DNA of 64,000 nt. It comes from Plasmodium coatneyi. Lineage: Eukaryota > Apicomplexa > Aconoidasida > Haemosporida > Plasmodiidae. The notes below the pieces were generated by a model. That model searched no databases and had not been told where the DNA came from. It saw only the letters and a program-made list of their open reading frames with translations. This document shows, one piece after another, positions 34,055 to 47,061 of this stretch (the stretch's first letter is position 1; each line of letters opens with the position of its first letter). The position numbers and the translations under genes were made by a program. The stretch covers positions 62,001-126,000 of the forward strand of contig NC_033566.1 of NCBI RefSeq assembly GCF_001680005.1. The letters are read 5' to 3'.

Positions 34055-36143
34055 ACCAGCATGTACACAGGTAACACAATTTTTTGTGTGCTTTTTTTTT
34101 CTTGTATAATGGGATTTTTATAATAATATACAGATGGCATCACATGCGTGTATATGTATATATTCATTTGAAGTTCCTCTTCTTATGAAAACTTTTTTTG
34201 TCGAAAACATTTGGTGGTAGCCGTTTCTTTAGGAAGATATATGTTCGCGGGGGAGTGTATAGTGAATTTTCTATATTACTGCGTAAATTTGTACATGCAT
34301 GTATGCCCTGTTGTAACAATTTTATTTTTTTTTTTTCACTGTACAATAAGTTTTTTTCTATGATTTAATGCTAATTTTCAATTATTCATTGGACGAATTT
34401 ACATTCTATATTTCACATAAACAAAATGGTGTTTGCTTATTTATCTCCGTGTCCGGTTGCGTAGCGTTTACTTTTTTTCCGTATGCATTCCACTTTGAAG
34501 TGTGTGCAAAACTTATATCGCTGTGTATTCATGTGTTAAACGATCAACTGTGAATATGTGTGTGAAATCGTTGGAATAGAACAAAATGGGTTTACTTTAC
34601 AGTAGAATGGAGCAGAAAAGAAGGAGAAAAAACGGGTTAGTGCCTGACTAAGATGAAAGGGTGTTGCGAATTCCTTTGCCCCCCTTTTTGCCTAAAAAGG
34701 GTAACACAGCGTTTTGGTTGTATCCCCCTTGTGCGCAACACACTAGCGCGTGGTGCTTCAACACCTAGGATGAACCAAAATAAAAGGGCAAATAGTGGCG
34801 CTACGACATACGGTTAAGCTAAGCAATAAGGTGTTAATTTAGCCACAGTTGCTGCGAGCGATAAGTACAGTGTGTAAAATTACCTCCATGCTTTTTTGCC
34901 CCCCCTTTTGAAATTTTCCACCCTGCCGATAAAGTGAAGTGCCCGTGGAGGTTGTAATGCTACGGAAGTAAAAAGAAAAATAGGAGGAAAGCCCATTTAA
35001 AAATCTGAGTCATGTTACTCCCTGCGTCGCTGTAACGCGCATTTTTTTTCTTTTGGCACAGTTAAAAGAATAATGATGTTCTTGGCTATCCACTATTACA
35101 TGAGCGGAGCAGTAAATTTTGGATGGGGCTAACGAGGAGTAACTTATCTTGTGTGAATTGCGGTGGGGGTCGTTGGTTGAGGATTCAGGATTTGCGCTAT
35201 TCTCCGTCCTTTCAAATGCGTGGTGTGCTAAAATAATACGCAGAATACTCTTTTTTAAGAAGGAAAAAGTGTGATCCTCTTTAGAAGTATCAATTAGAAT
35301 GTGAAATAAGGGTGCATATTATACGATTGGCACATCTGAAAAAGGTGCATGCATATTGGAATCGCTGCACAAGAGAAACTTATTCCAAATAAGGGTGCTA
35401 AATCAGTAATGATTATTCGTTTAAATGTTAATTGCGAATAGCGCAGATAATAAAAATATAGAATGTGAGCTTAGTTATTATTATATACTAGGATACACAC
35501 TTATGAATTTTCTTAAACTTTCGCTATTCATAAAAACAGTTCCAACTTTACAGTAGTGTGATTTTTTTAATAAAAAAAAAAATATAATTTTTTAAAATTG
35601 CAAGTTGAAAAAAATTCTTCTATTCAATTTTATTCTCTCTCAAAAAGTTCTCGGTACTTTTAAAAATATTACTTTAATTACTACTATGCTAGTTCGTTCC
35701 CCATAATAAAAAATTTAAAAAAATTACTTTTTCTTTATTCAACATTATTACTTTTTCCTTTTCTTCGTTAAGCATATGTGTCGCGCTCATGTTGCGAGTA
35801 CGTCGCGATTATTTCGTAAAACTGTGTTATATTATATGGTCACCTTATTTTTATGTGTAATTCACTATTTTGTAGCGTTATTCCTACTGTGAGCCCCTTT
35901 TCATTTCTTTTCATTTGGTGTGAAGAAATAATACGCAAGCTAGCTTAAACACAAAAGTGAATGCAAGAAAAAGAATAAATAAAATAGAATAAAAGATAAC
36001 CATTGAATCATTGGAGGAAGAAAATTTCGCGATTACTTGGGATTATCCAACAGTGTCGCAGTTGCACTAATAATTTAATATAATAAAAAAAAAAAAAAAA
36101 ATATACTCCGTTTTAACTGAATATTTAACGAGTCTTGCAAAGA
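34055..36143. other. Intergenic
   Basis: Mixed composition, less AT-rich at 34600-35250, with no open frame that persists. Presumably the promoter of the PHIST pseudogene at its right end. Nothing further seen. Confidence 0.4.
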
Positions 36144-37455
36144 ATGGCCGCCATCAATATGGTTTTTCCGAAGGATCGTCGTTTGTGGGTGTATCCTTTA
36201 CTTGTTATGTACTTTGTCCTGGTTTGGATTGAGTCACAGGTACGTGTAAGTTTTACGTGGAAGTTGTACGTGGGTCGTTTTTTTCTTTATTCCTTCCTTT
36301 TCTTATCACAGTAGTGCCAGCATATGGGAATACAATTTGCCCCTTTGTCCAAATTTATCATTCCAAATGCTCCCCACTTGCTGCTCGTTCTTGGCGTTCT
36401 TCCTTCAATGCTGTCCACTGTGTTAATAATGCCTGATTATTTTATTCTACTTTATTCTTTCCTATTTTATTTTATTTCTTCCTTTGCAGAGCTTTAATGG
36501 GACAACGCACGTGGGGACCTTGACAGGGACATACCCATCTGGGCGTTCAAGAATTTTGTCCGGGTTAGGGCTTTCTTTAAAAAATTCTATATTCACGGAG
36601 AATGACTATGCTCCCAAGTATGGCCGCAATACCAGGAACCAGAGAAGTAGCTCACAGGGGGATATGCACACAAGGGGCAACGGGTCCAATGGGAAAAAAG
36701 ATAAGGACCCCGGCACTCATCCACCTCATGGAACCTACCCTCATCCACCTTATGGAACCTACCCGCATCCACCTTATGGAACCTACCCGCATCCACCTTA
36801 TGGAACTTACCCTCATCCACCTTATGGAACCTACCCTCCAGAACCTTATGGAACCTACCCTCATCCACCTTATGGAACCTACCCTCCACAACCATATGGA
36901 ACCCACCCTCCACAACCTCATGGAAATCACCCTCCACAACCTCATGGAAATCACCCTCCACAACCTCATGGAAATCACCCTCCACAACCTCATGGAAATC
37001 ACCCTCCACAACCTCATGGAAATCACCCTCCACAACCTCATGGAAATCACCGTTAGCAATGTTGTAGAGGTTGCCCTCAACAAAGTTATGGAGCCGACTC
37101 AAGACTGTACTGCAGGATCGTCTACCCCAATTGGAGGAATCGTATCCTAGAAAAGTACAGACCAATGCTCCCATATGGTTTCACCCACCATGAACTTTCG
37201 AGGAATCTCATAGACGAAGAAATATTAAACATGCCGCAGGAATTATTTTTTCGGTTTAGTAAAAGTAAGGCATTCATTTCATATTTCTACTATGGGATCT
37301 ACTTAGAGAGGAAGTAATATGCCATGGTGGACGACCTGAACAAGTGGTTTTCCAGCGTAGCAGAAGCCAGTAATTTTCCACATGATTACAAGTTAAAGTG
37401 GTGGGAAGAATGCAACATAGACGGGTGGAGGAGGGGGATATGTGTGTATGTATGA
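36144..37455 (+). pseudogene. PHIST gene with 8-residue tandem repeats, two nonsense changes
   Basis: Exon 1 36144-36239 is a signal peptide (LWVYPLLVMYFVLVWIESQ); exon 2 starts 36490 (phase 0) with SFNGTTHVGTLTGTYPSG; a PEXEL-like RILSG lacks the acidic residue. At 36718-37050 come about seven PHPPYGTY units then seven PPQPHGNH units. TAG at 37054-37056 ends the frame, but the same frame stays coding: QCCRGCPQQSYGADS, then ELSRNLIDEEILNMPQELFF, FISYFYYGIYLERK, a second stop TAA at 37315-37317, then YAMVDDLNKWFSSVAEA and DYKLKWWEECNIDGW. This is the typical start of a PHIST domain. Either the locus is a pseudogene, or the product is a truncated secreted repeat protein. It is the only PHIST copy here with repeats. 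Confidence 0.75.
36718..37050 (+). repeat. 24 bp coding minisatellite, two unit types
   Basis: First block units read CCTCATCCACCTTATGGAAC plus TAC (PHPPYGTY); second block units read CCTCCACAACCTCATGGAAA plus TCAC (PPQPHGNH). Mixed units near 36835-36905 mark the junction. Copies within each block are nearly identical, which suggests recent expansion. Confidence 0.92.
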
Positions 37456-37850
37456 CGTTCCCCCCTTCTTCTTTCCCAAAAGTAAGGACAATGATGAATA
37501 TGTATTACCATGTGTGCACTACACAATGAAGAAGCTTCAGGGATGATCGGTTCCCTTTCCTTCCCCCCCTCCTTTTTGGAATAGCAATGATAAGCTCATG
37601 GGGTGTTGCAACTTCTGCGCAACGGAAGACCACACTTGCATGATTCTAATGGCCTATTTATTATTATACCCATTTATGATTACATTTAATGGAAAATGGT
37701 ATATTTATGTTGTCCTATTTTTAATGGCCTATTTATGATTACTTGCTGTTGCGCATAACTTTGCCCACTCCTTTGGCGCATAGTCACCATGTGGTCATAT
37801 ACTCATGAACGTAGTCGTTATGGATCCTTTGTGAGTGGCCTAACACCCTT

Positions 37851-38211
37851 TCACTTAAACTGAATAATGAACGTTTTGGCGCAACCTAATCGGGGAATCA
37901 TATTTTTCCACCTGCTGCTCCCGTGCCACGGACACAAGAAATGTAACCACCCGTGTGTCATGGTTCTGCGCATATGCCTACGCGCATGTCCGCACAATAT
38001 GCGCATTCTCAAAAATTTGACCGGTATGCTTGAAGAATTCCGCATCGGGTCCCTTCTTTGCTCGAGCACATTTGTGGATGATTTTTTCGGGACAGGTTTT
38101 TTTGTTCGGGGTGTTGGTGTTATTATATCATTATTTTTATGCTCCCACTTTGGAGGAAGGATAGTTTTTCCCCCGCAAACACCGTATTTATAAGCGTTCC
38201 CCATCGCTCTT
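37851..38211 (-). CDS. Doubtful minus-strand ORF (~115 aa)
   Basis: From an ATG near 38198 the minus frame gives MGNAYKYGVCGGKTILPPKW and continues hydrophilic (TPTPRTKKPVPKKSSTNV), ending at 37851. Composition is Plasmodium-like, but there is no export leader, domain, or supported splice site, and the plus strand is also open (37867-38193). Could be chance. Confidence 0.22.
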
Positions 38212-38825
38212 TTATATTTTTCAAATTTAGTAGATTCCGCTTTGTAAATATGTGTGCGAACAAAAAAAAAAAAAAAGTTAATTCCCCCTTTTCTTTTTTT
38301 TTTTTCATGAATGGAACATATCCTAAAATGTTCCTTCTTACTGGCTATATGGAAAACACACACACATATGCAAACAGAGCAATGAAAGAACAAACTACGT
38401 TGCCCAGTTTTCCTTAAGAATAAATATTCCGCACATGTACCGCGCAATCTAAGTGTAAAAAAGGAAAAAGAAAAAAAAACAAAGAAAAAAAAAAAAGAGC
38501 TACATTTTTATCCTTACATGGTGCTCTATAAAATCTCCGTCATGAAAAAGTATAAGATATCGCCAACGCTATGATGGATTAGGTCGGCTCCACTGAACTA
38601 TAATACGAACACTAAATTATAATTAACAGTTAGAACGAATAATTCAGCATTCTCCTACTCTGCGTGTCTTCCATTGACTTTTCCTGGTGCATGCACAAGA
38701 ACAATAATGCAGGGAAGGCATATTCGTATATATATATATATATGTTTGTATGACTAAGTTTTAAACCATTTTTTTGTCCGCCTTATTAACATTCCTTGCG
38801 TCTGACCTTTTGGATCTTCCTGTAG

Positions 38826-38939
38826 GGAAGTAGCACCAAGCAGGGGAAACACAAAAAAATGTTCTACAGCATGCTCACGTGGCACTATGGGAGGCTCCAT
38901 AAAGCAAATTCAGAAGAAAAATATCCAAATGAACTGTAA
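38826..38939 (+). CDS. Candidate terminal exon, gene unknown
   Basis: After TTCCTGTAG the phase-0 frame reads GSSTKQGKHKKMFYSMLTW and HYGRLHKANSEEKYPNEL, then TAA. The composition is coding-like and the acceptor good, but I could not find the upstream exon. It might be a remnant of the PHIST locus to its left or part of a separate small gene. Confidence 0.35.
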   Translation, partial: GSSTKQGKHKKMFYSMLTWHYGRLHKANSEEKYPNEL

Positions 38940-40513
38940 ATAATATGTGCATATATGAAATATTCTTTTTCTCCTTTTTTTTACTGTAAATTATGACTAA
39001 AACAGAAGAAAATACTGCTGTTCGTGATTTTCCTTTTTTCTTTTCCTTTCACACCTACTTATATAAATTCATAAAAAAGATTTGTTACATATATTTAAGT
39101 ACATCCTTGTGAAATTATTTTTTTGATTAAATTTGATTATAATATCTCCAATAATTTATTAAATGCTAATGGTAATGCAAAAAATTACAATAAAAAATAT
39201 AGTGTGCCATGGGAGGAAAAATTCATTATTATTTCAGTACATAAATATATAGTACGCGGAAAAAAGTAACATATTCTCGCCTGAAAAAAAAATATATTTC
39301 CACTAGAATCGCGTAGTATTATAATTTATTACGTCAAAATGAACCATTTAAAATGGTTTATTGTTGTTTAATTTTTTTTTGATTCTTTCTTGGGGGGCAT
39401 ATATTTTTCCTTTCCACATGACCCTTTTTTTCCACAACGCTGAACCATTTATTCCGTGTGCGTCCTTAGATTCTGGGGCTCAAGCGATAAAATAAATGAG
39501 TAAGTTTTCTTTTTCAATTTGCTCCACATTATATTTCTTTTTCCATCTTTCAATAGAAGGAATTTTTTAGTCAGTACAAAATTAGTCTTTCCTTTTTTTT
39601 TTTTTTTTTTACCATTACGCATTCTTTTAATTTTTTTCATTAGAGTTTTTTTTTTTTTTCCAAAAAAAAAAAAGAATGCAACTTTATATGTACCTCCTAT
39701 TTATGCAGGAACAGTTGTAATATACACTTAGCTCCAAGGGGAAACTTTCAAAACAATTTTTTATTCTTCAATATACTTTTTATTTATTTTTTCTTTTATT
39801 TGCTTTTTCTTCCTTCTTTCTAATTTGTTATTCTTCTAAATAGTGTATTTATAATACTTGTTTATTAGTAAACTTCCACGAAGAATTAATGTAATTTGTT
39901 CATTCTTACATTTATACATTTTGGTGTGAAGTATAGTTCGAAAATATGCCCCCACCTTCTATTATTACTAATTTGTTCCTTATTTCTTTTTTTTTACATT
40001 TAAGGTACATTATATTTCAGTGCACATGTATGCTATATATGTATACAGTTGTATACATGTACCTAGCTATAAATTTATGTATGCATGTGTAATTAATTTT
40101 ATTTGAAAAAAGAGGAAAGGAGTCTTCTTTCAACCTCCGTTTTAAATAATGCATTATGCACACATTTTGTTTACGTAATGTTTACACAATTTCTTTTTCA
40201 TACCAACATAATCCAAACATTACCTTGCTAATGTAGTTTATTTTTTCGTTTTACCGGAAGCATATGATCGCATACAAGTGAATGCAGTAGCCTAGGACAC
40301 ATGAATAATTTATTTTTTGCCCAGAAGCATAGGAGATCCTATTTAAATGGAACAGTATAAGAAGAAAAATGTACAGTTCAGTCCGCTTCTCCGTCAACAA
40401 TATGATCGAAACATTATTCTGTTAGTGTAATTCATCTTTTCCTCCCACCAAAATTATACCATCCCATTGAAGTAAATGCAACAATATAAGGAAAAAGAAA
40501 AAAAGAACAGAGA
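38940..40513. other. Intergenic, AT-rich
   Basis: Poly-T/A runs near 39590-39610 and 39645-39672, and a short palindrome AACCATTTAAAATGGTTT at about 39341. Likely promoter of the following exported gene. No gene seen. Confidence 0.4.
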
Positions 40514-42776
40514 ATGAATAATTTATCCTATTCTTTTATTCGATGGTTTGCACTGTCCCTGTTGTTATGGAATAATTACGAATATGCGAACGAGGTTAGA
40601 CTTAACAGTTAACTTGAAAAAGAAAAGTTGTCTGTGTGTATATGTCTATGCACATGTTTGTGTGATTTTCGTGTATTCTTATTCATACTCGTCCAACATT
40701 TTCAAAAGAGGATGTTTTCCTTATATTACTGATATTTCAGAAACTTCCCAAGTTGCACACCTATTTATTTCTTTTCAATTATCGTTTATATTAACCTCCT
40801 CCTTCTTTTTCCTTTAGAACAAGTTTGGGAAAACATGGAATAACATAATCCGCAGGAAGCATGCGTTAGACGTACGCGGCAGCCGATTATTGAAGGAAAA
40901 GGGGAAAACACATGTGGACAACAATGGCAGTTTTTCCTCATTAGAGGACGTTGTGTTGGGAATAAGCAGTGACGATGAAAGTAACGTTGGAAAAGCAACA
41001 AAAATACTATTAGACAAGGATGGACTTATGGAAAAATTCAATAATATAATGTCGGATGGTGAATTGAAAAGACCAATTTCTTCCTTAACCAAAGGTGGTA
41101 AACATAAACCAAAGTCTAAATTTTTAGCTGAAGGTGAAAAGTACACATCCAATAAATGCAGTAGCAGGAGGAAGGACTATTATTCAGATGATTATGATGA
41201 GGAAGATGAAAAATATAAAAAGAAAAAAGATGAAAATAAAAAATATGATGACAAAAAATATGAAGACAAAATATGTTCAAACAAAAAATATGAAAGCAGA
41301 AAATATAAAAACGAAAAATATAAAAACAAAAAATATAAAAATAGAAAATATGAAAACAAAAAATATAAAAACAAAAAATATGAAGAAAAGGAAGAGGAGT
41401 ATGACTGTAAATATCGCAACGTTCGCAAACACCGCCATAATGATAGGGACAGGCGCAAATATAGCGACAATCGTAAGCATGGTCATGATGATAGGCACAA
41501 ACGCAAATATCGGGATGATCGTGACAATCGTAAATATCGAAATGATTGCGATGGTCGTCGGCAGCGCCATGATGAGCGTGACGATAGTATATACCAATAT
41601 GGTCAAAGTGGTCAAAAGAATAAAAAATATCGTGACACATATGATGAATATGACAAATATGACAAATATGACAAATATGACAAATATGATAAATATGATA
41701 AGTATGATAAATATGATAAGTATAATGGGGAAAATTATCATGATAATCATGATGACAATTATAGAAAACCGTCAAATTCTAAACGACGTACATTCCATAA
41801 TAATGGAAATAAGTCACCAAGAAAATATCCTGCCCAAGACGACCTTTGCCCTAAACCATCGAATAATAAATATGGAAATGTGAACAAAATTGGGAAAACA
41901 CATAATCCAGTGAACCTACACGACGATGCAAAAAAAAAATTACCCAGAACATTAAAGAACCATTTTGACCATTCAAAAGGATACGGTTCAAAAAGGTATT
42001 ATGGCGATGATGATTATGATGATGACAATGATTACGACGATGATGGACAATATTATGAAGCAAAATATGATGATCCTTATAATAAACAATTTGGGCTCCC
42101 CCAATTCGGTCCACAACCCGGGCAACTTGGTCAACCTGGATACCCCCAATTCGGTCCACAACCCTGGCAAGCTGGACAACCTGGTTACCCACAATTTGGT
42201 CCACAACCCGGGCAATCTGGACAACCTGGATACCCACAATTTGGTCCACAACCCGGGCAACCTGGACAACCTGGATACCCCCAATGTGGTCCTCCAGGTA
42301 AACTATCTCCTATGGAACCAAACAACGGTGGTACTTCTCAACAGAAGCCTAAAGGAAAACTAGCTAGATTTTTTAATGAAATTAAAAATTTTGTAAAAAA
42401 ATCAGATGCAATGTATGAATCAGAGTTGATAAACATAATGCAACTTTCTTCAAATAGCAAAAACAACAGTGAAGCAAAACTTGGAACGAATAAAAAAACT
42501 ATTAACAAAATAACAGTCTTTTCTCCAGTTCTCGCAATGACTAGCATTTTCATAATATGTGCCATTCATTCAGAAATTTTAGGTATGATTATATCTGCTG
42601 TATTGTTTGGTTTATCTTCCATATACGTTTACACTAAGTACAAGAAATGCAAACGTATGCTCAAAGCTCACAGTAAAAACAACGATCTTCAAGAATATTT
42701 AGAACCCGGAATCCCTCAACAAATTACCTATCAACCCGAATGTCCAAATAATAATTTATTCAATAACGTACATTAA
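40514..42776 (+). CDS. PEXEL two-TM exported protein with multiple repeat blocks
   Basis: Two exons: 40514-40594 (signal FIRWFALSLLLWNNYEYANE) and 40818-42776; donor GTTAGA, acceptor CCTTTAG, phase 0; 679 residues. Exon 2 begins NKFGKTWNNIIRRKHA and carries canonical PEXEL RLLKE. Repeat blocks follow in order: KYKNKKYEN-type Lys/Tyr units, DRRKYSDNRKHGHDD-type Arg/His/Asp units, eight or so KYD triplets, then at 42090-42290 four 15-residue units of YPQFGPQPGQSGQPG. Near the C-terminus are two adjacent hydrophobic segments (ITVFSPVLAMTSIFIICAI and ILGMIISAVLFGLSSIYVYT) followed by KYKKCKRM and a hydrophilic tail. Exported membrane protein of the infected red cell by architecture; the family resembles P. 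vivax two-TM exported families but I do not assign one. Confidence 0.87.
41640..41725 (+). repeat. 9 bp KYD coding repeat
   Basis: Tandem AAATATGAC / AAATATGAT units, about eight to nine copies inside the two-TM exported gene. Confidence 0.9.
42095..42290 (+). repeat. 45 bp PQFGPQPGQ coding repeat
   Basis: Four near-identical copies of CCCAATTCGGTCCACAACCC followed by GGGCAA and GGACAACCTGGATAC; encodes a Pro/Gly/Gln-rich collagen-like segment. Confidence 0.9.
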
Positions 42777-45700
42777 TTTTTTTTATACTCAGGAGCAAAA
42801 TTCGCACATACTCTAAATATATATGTGAGCTCAATATAACTTCTTCTCATCTTTTTTATAAATAATTATTATAAATGTAGTTTTGTGTGTTCCCTATCCG
42901 AAAAATAAATTAAAATTTTCTTCTTTAGTATGTACACAAATTATTAATTATGTATAAAAGCTGTCATAAGATCACTTTCCCCTTTTTTTTTAAATCATTA
43001 ATTAGTATTTTTATTTGTTCTTTCTTTCCTTTTTATTTTCTCTTTTTCTTCTTTGTGTAAATTCACTACGTATATATTTTCCGCATATTTGTTTAGACAC
43101 AATAAATAAAACAATATTATGTGCTTTGCTTAATATAGGAAATGATAGTTCTCAGTACCCTATATAAGTCTATTTTTTAATTAGCACTGCATTTCACTAT
43201 TATTTTGGTAAATTACACTTAAGGAAATAATTTAAGTTATGAAAAATAATAATAGATATTATTATCCTTATTAAATGGAAAATAATTGCATCGCAATTCC
43301 CTAGCTTGCTAAAATCAAATTCATGTATTTTCCTTTTTTGTGTTATAATTCCACTTCTTCATGTGAAGTACATGTTACCTTAACTAAAAAAATTAAATGG
43401 TTTATTCGTAGAAATTATATATGTATATATGTTTTCTTCTTTTTCCTTTTCCTCACATTTAATGTGTGGCCCCCTGCGAATGTCTCTTTTTAATACAATA
43501 TAAGAATGCGTCCTTTATGTGAAATGCGATTCAGCAAAGAATAATCGTAAAACACACTTCACTCTTATTAAAAACGTTTATATTCACGCGTTCCGACTAA
43601 CCTTAGTTACTCAACATTTATATAAAAATAATTCATTACATCCTCTTTTGTCAGCCTATTCATAATTCTTTTAACCAGGTGTACATATTCGCATTCCACC
43701 TCATTATTGTACTATTTTTGGTATTTATTAGCATTACCTAGACAACCTACCAAAATGAGAAAGAGACTCTCTAGATGCAAATAGAATTAAGCAAATTTCA
43801 CATCACAATCGAATTTATGTTCCATACAATGTTTATTTATCAACCGCAAAAAGATTTGAATAACCCCTTTTCCTTTATTCTTTCTTTATACACCTCCATC
43901 TAACGTTGTGCCTTGTGTAGGAATTATGTAGCAACAATATTTTCTATACCGTAATAATATTAAAAAGAGAAAAAAAAATTAGATGCGTACAATTACACAT
44001 ACATTGTAATAACAACACCTTGTGATCAAAAAAAAAATGATCCATTTCTGTAGAATGTTCACTTATATTGATTTTGTTCCTTTACCCTATTATGTAAAGA
44101 AATTAATGGTAGTAAAAAAAAAAAAAAAGGACCGCCATAGAGTAATATTATGCATTATTAGAAATAAAGATAGAAATTACGAATTTAACTTTGTTACATT
44201 AGCAAATGCAAAGGAAAAAAAAAAAAAAAAAAATTCATCAACCACGTAATCCTTCTTTCTAAAAATAGGTGAGAAACGAATGTAACAAATTATCACGCCT
44301 AAATAGGTTACTGTGATACTTTTCTTAATACACATGGGTCATTATCATACATGTGATGGCACGTTATACCCATATCCTTTCGTGTGCATCTGCCAATAAG
44401 GGAAGTTAAAGTCACATATCGACAACATCCACTGGACATCACATTCTTATCATTATAATATGTTATTACATTTCTTTATTCGAACAATTATCATATTATA
44501 AAAATTCATTTTTATCATATTGTCTGAAATTATTCTTGCAGTCCCCTTTTTCTATTGTACAGAAATGATACAATCCTTTTCATCTAAGGTGTACCACTAT
44601 AAATAAATTAACCCCTACTTTTCAGAACAATATACATTGTTCAAAATAGTGCCACTAAATTATGGTGTACAAAATGTACTATTATAATTCATACTATGTA
44701 TAGAGGTTTAAACACAGACACGCTTCTCCTTTATATTGTGTTAATAAGAATTAATAAAAACAAAAAACATGCACAAGTACAATATACATCGTTCCTAAGA
44801 GAACAAATAAATTTACTCATTTCTATTAGGTACATTTTGGGGGGTAAATTTACAATGGCAGCTTTTAAACTGATATATGACTCAATATGATTTTCTTCAC
44901 TTCCATTAAAATGTATGCACACTTATTTCATCTTCATTTTAAATACGTATAATTTGTGGTTATATGACTTTCGTTGCAACTTTTCAAATACGATAAATTT
45001 AGTGAAAGATGTTGTAGATTTTTTATTTGTCTACTTTACTCAATATTATTTCGTAGTACAAAACTATCACAGAGCATGTATTCAACATTATATGCAATAA
45101 TCCAAAAGATAAAAGGATAAAATAAGTGTAAGCCCAAGTGATATTCCGCTTGCACTTCCTAAACTATTTCGTTCGTTCTGAATATTTTCGTCCTTCATCC
45201 CTTTTTAATTTTGTACTCAATTTTTGCACTTCCTGTATAACACGCCACTTTATGAAAACATAATTATTGCCCTTCCTGTACAATTCAAAAAATTTCAGGA
45301 TTAGTTTTCATAATTTACTGCACACCATGTTTCCTATATCATGCGGTTCCCCCACATTAATAGTATTTAAAAATGGCTGTTCGAGCTATATATAATAATC
45401 TGCACATTTATTGATACATTACACGCAATATGCAACTAAAACAACATTCTATTAGAACAGGAATATCGCATTCCTGCAAAATGCTAATTAAACGATTAAT
45501 CGAATTTTAAAGAAACCATTCCTATAAATGGAATATAATTAAATAATCTGCATCCCCTTTCTTCTTTAACGCACTATTTTACCATTTCCATGATGATATT
45601 AAAACGAAATATAAATTATAATATGTAGATGGCAAAAATATACATATACATATAATCCACTTATCAAAACCTGATCATTCTCTTCTCCTATCATTTTTTC

Positions 45701-47061
45701 GTCCCTATATTTCCGTACACAAGAACCCCCGAAATGTGGAATTTTCACTCTTCGGTTGCCAATTTATACGACTCTTTTTCAATTTTAATTTAATTATTAT
45801 TTATTCTTTTCCTAGTGCCATATATTGTCATTGCAGAAATGTTTAAAAAAAGAAAAAATAATCTTCTAATATATTATGCCGCGGGGAATATTATGATCCC
45901 CATAAAATTAAAAAAGTACGATAATGCACAAAATTATTATCCCCCCTCAATTGCTCACAGAATATTATGACACAAAGTAGGCACATTAATCCCTGACAAG
46001 AAGAAAAAAATATGTATAATACATAAATAACAACGAAGAAGGAATCTATTTCTGCTTTATTTTTATGCTCTAATAAATAAGTACAACATAATTTTCTACT
46101 GTTAATTTATTGTGTTCGATGTATATATACGTATATTTAAATAAATGCACACGTGAATTCTTTTAAAAACAACTTTTAATAAAAGCCCAAAAAATCCGAA
46201 TTTATTTTTTTCCTAGCGTAATATCTAATGTATGTGATGATATTCATAAATTCTTTGTAATGACAACATTGATTTAATAGAATATTAAATAAATTACATA
46301 AAATTAATATATTTATAGATTCGTATCTAATAATTGAATTTGCTCCGATTTACATATATACGAATATATGCTTTTAAGAAGGTTTTTTCATAAATGTAAA
46401 AAATATTTCATTTATGAGAAAAAAAATTTTCTTAAGATTTCGTTTTAAACAAAAATAATTCAGATGAGCTGAGTTCCAGGAAAATAAGTACGCGAAATTG
46501 GCGGTATCCTAACAAAATTGCATCTTCATATACATTATGCATATATTTCTCATTTTAAATTGCTTTTTCCCTTATAATTTCGTTATTCTTTCAAAGTGAT
46601 ATATTATGTACACTTTATCGAGGCAGTAATTGTTTAACGGAAAAATAAATACGTTGATGTAATTATAAATTCATATTACAGTAAAAAATTATTTCTTTGA
46701 AAATAATTTCTGATTTTTGTCCTATTAATTAGTGCTCTTTTATTGAACAATATTACGGAATAATAAACCCCGTAAACACTTCATTTGTGCATGATCATTC
46801 TGCATGGAAAATTCGCTCTATTACGGAGTGTTCTTATTTGAATAGTATATAATTTTTTTCTTTTCTCCTGCTTTGTTTATTTTATATTGTTTCGTTCATA
46901 CATTATTACTTTTTCGCCCTATATAAAGAAAATCATAAGTATGAAATATTTTACAACCTCACGTTGGTGTTCACTATTAAAGCTGTTTTAAAAGGTACAC
47001 AGTAGCCACTACTTTACTTTTTAAAAAGATCTACACTTTCTTCATTAATGCATAACGAAAC
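42777..47061. other. Long intergenic, AT-rich
   Basis: 4.3 kb with only short, low-complexity frames on both strands. It should contain the 3' UTR of the two-TM gene and the promoter of the TRAg gene. No repeat array, RNA gene or exon convinced me. Confidence 0.45.

Noticed and set aside
36593..37174. Open frames in several registers over the 24 bp repeat
   Set aside because: A repeat length divisible by three keeps all frames open; only the frame continuing from the signal exon and into PHIST is supported.
37867..38193. 108-codon plus-strand frame starting MNVLAQPNRGIIFFHLLL
   Set aside because: It overlaps an equally open minus frame; hydrophobic start is weak and no second exon or export motif is present.
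41116..41775. 219-codon minus-strand His/Tyr/Ile frame
   Set aside because: Shadow of the KYD and Lys/Tyr repeats of the two-TM exported gene.
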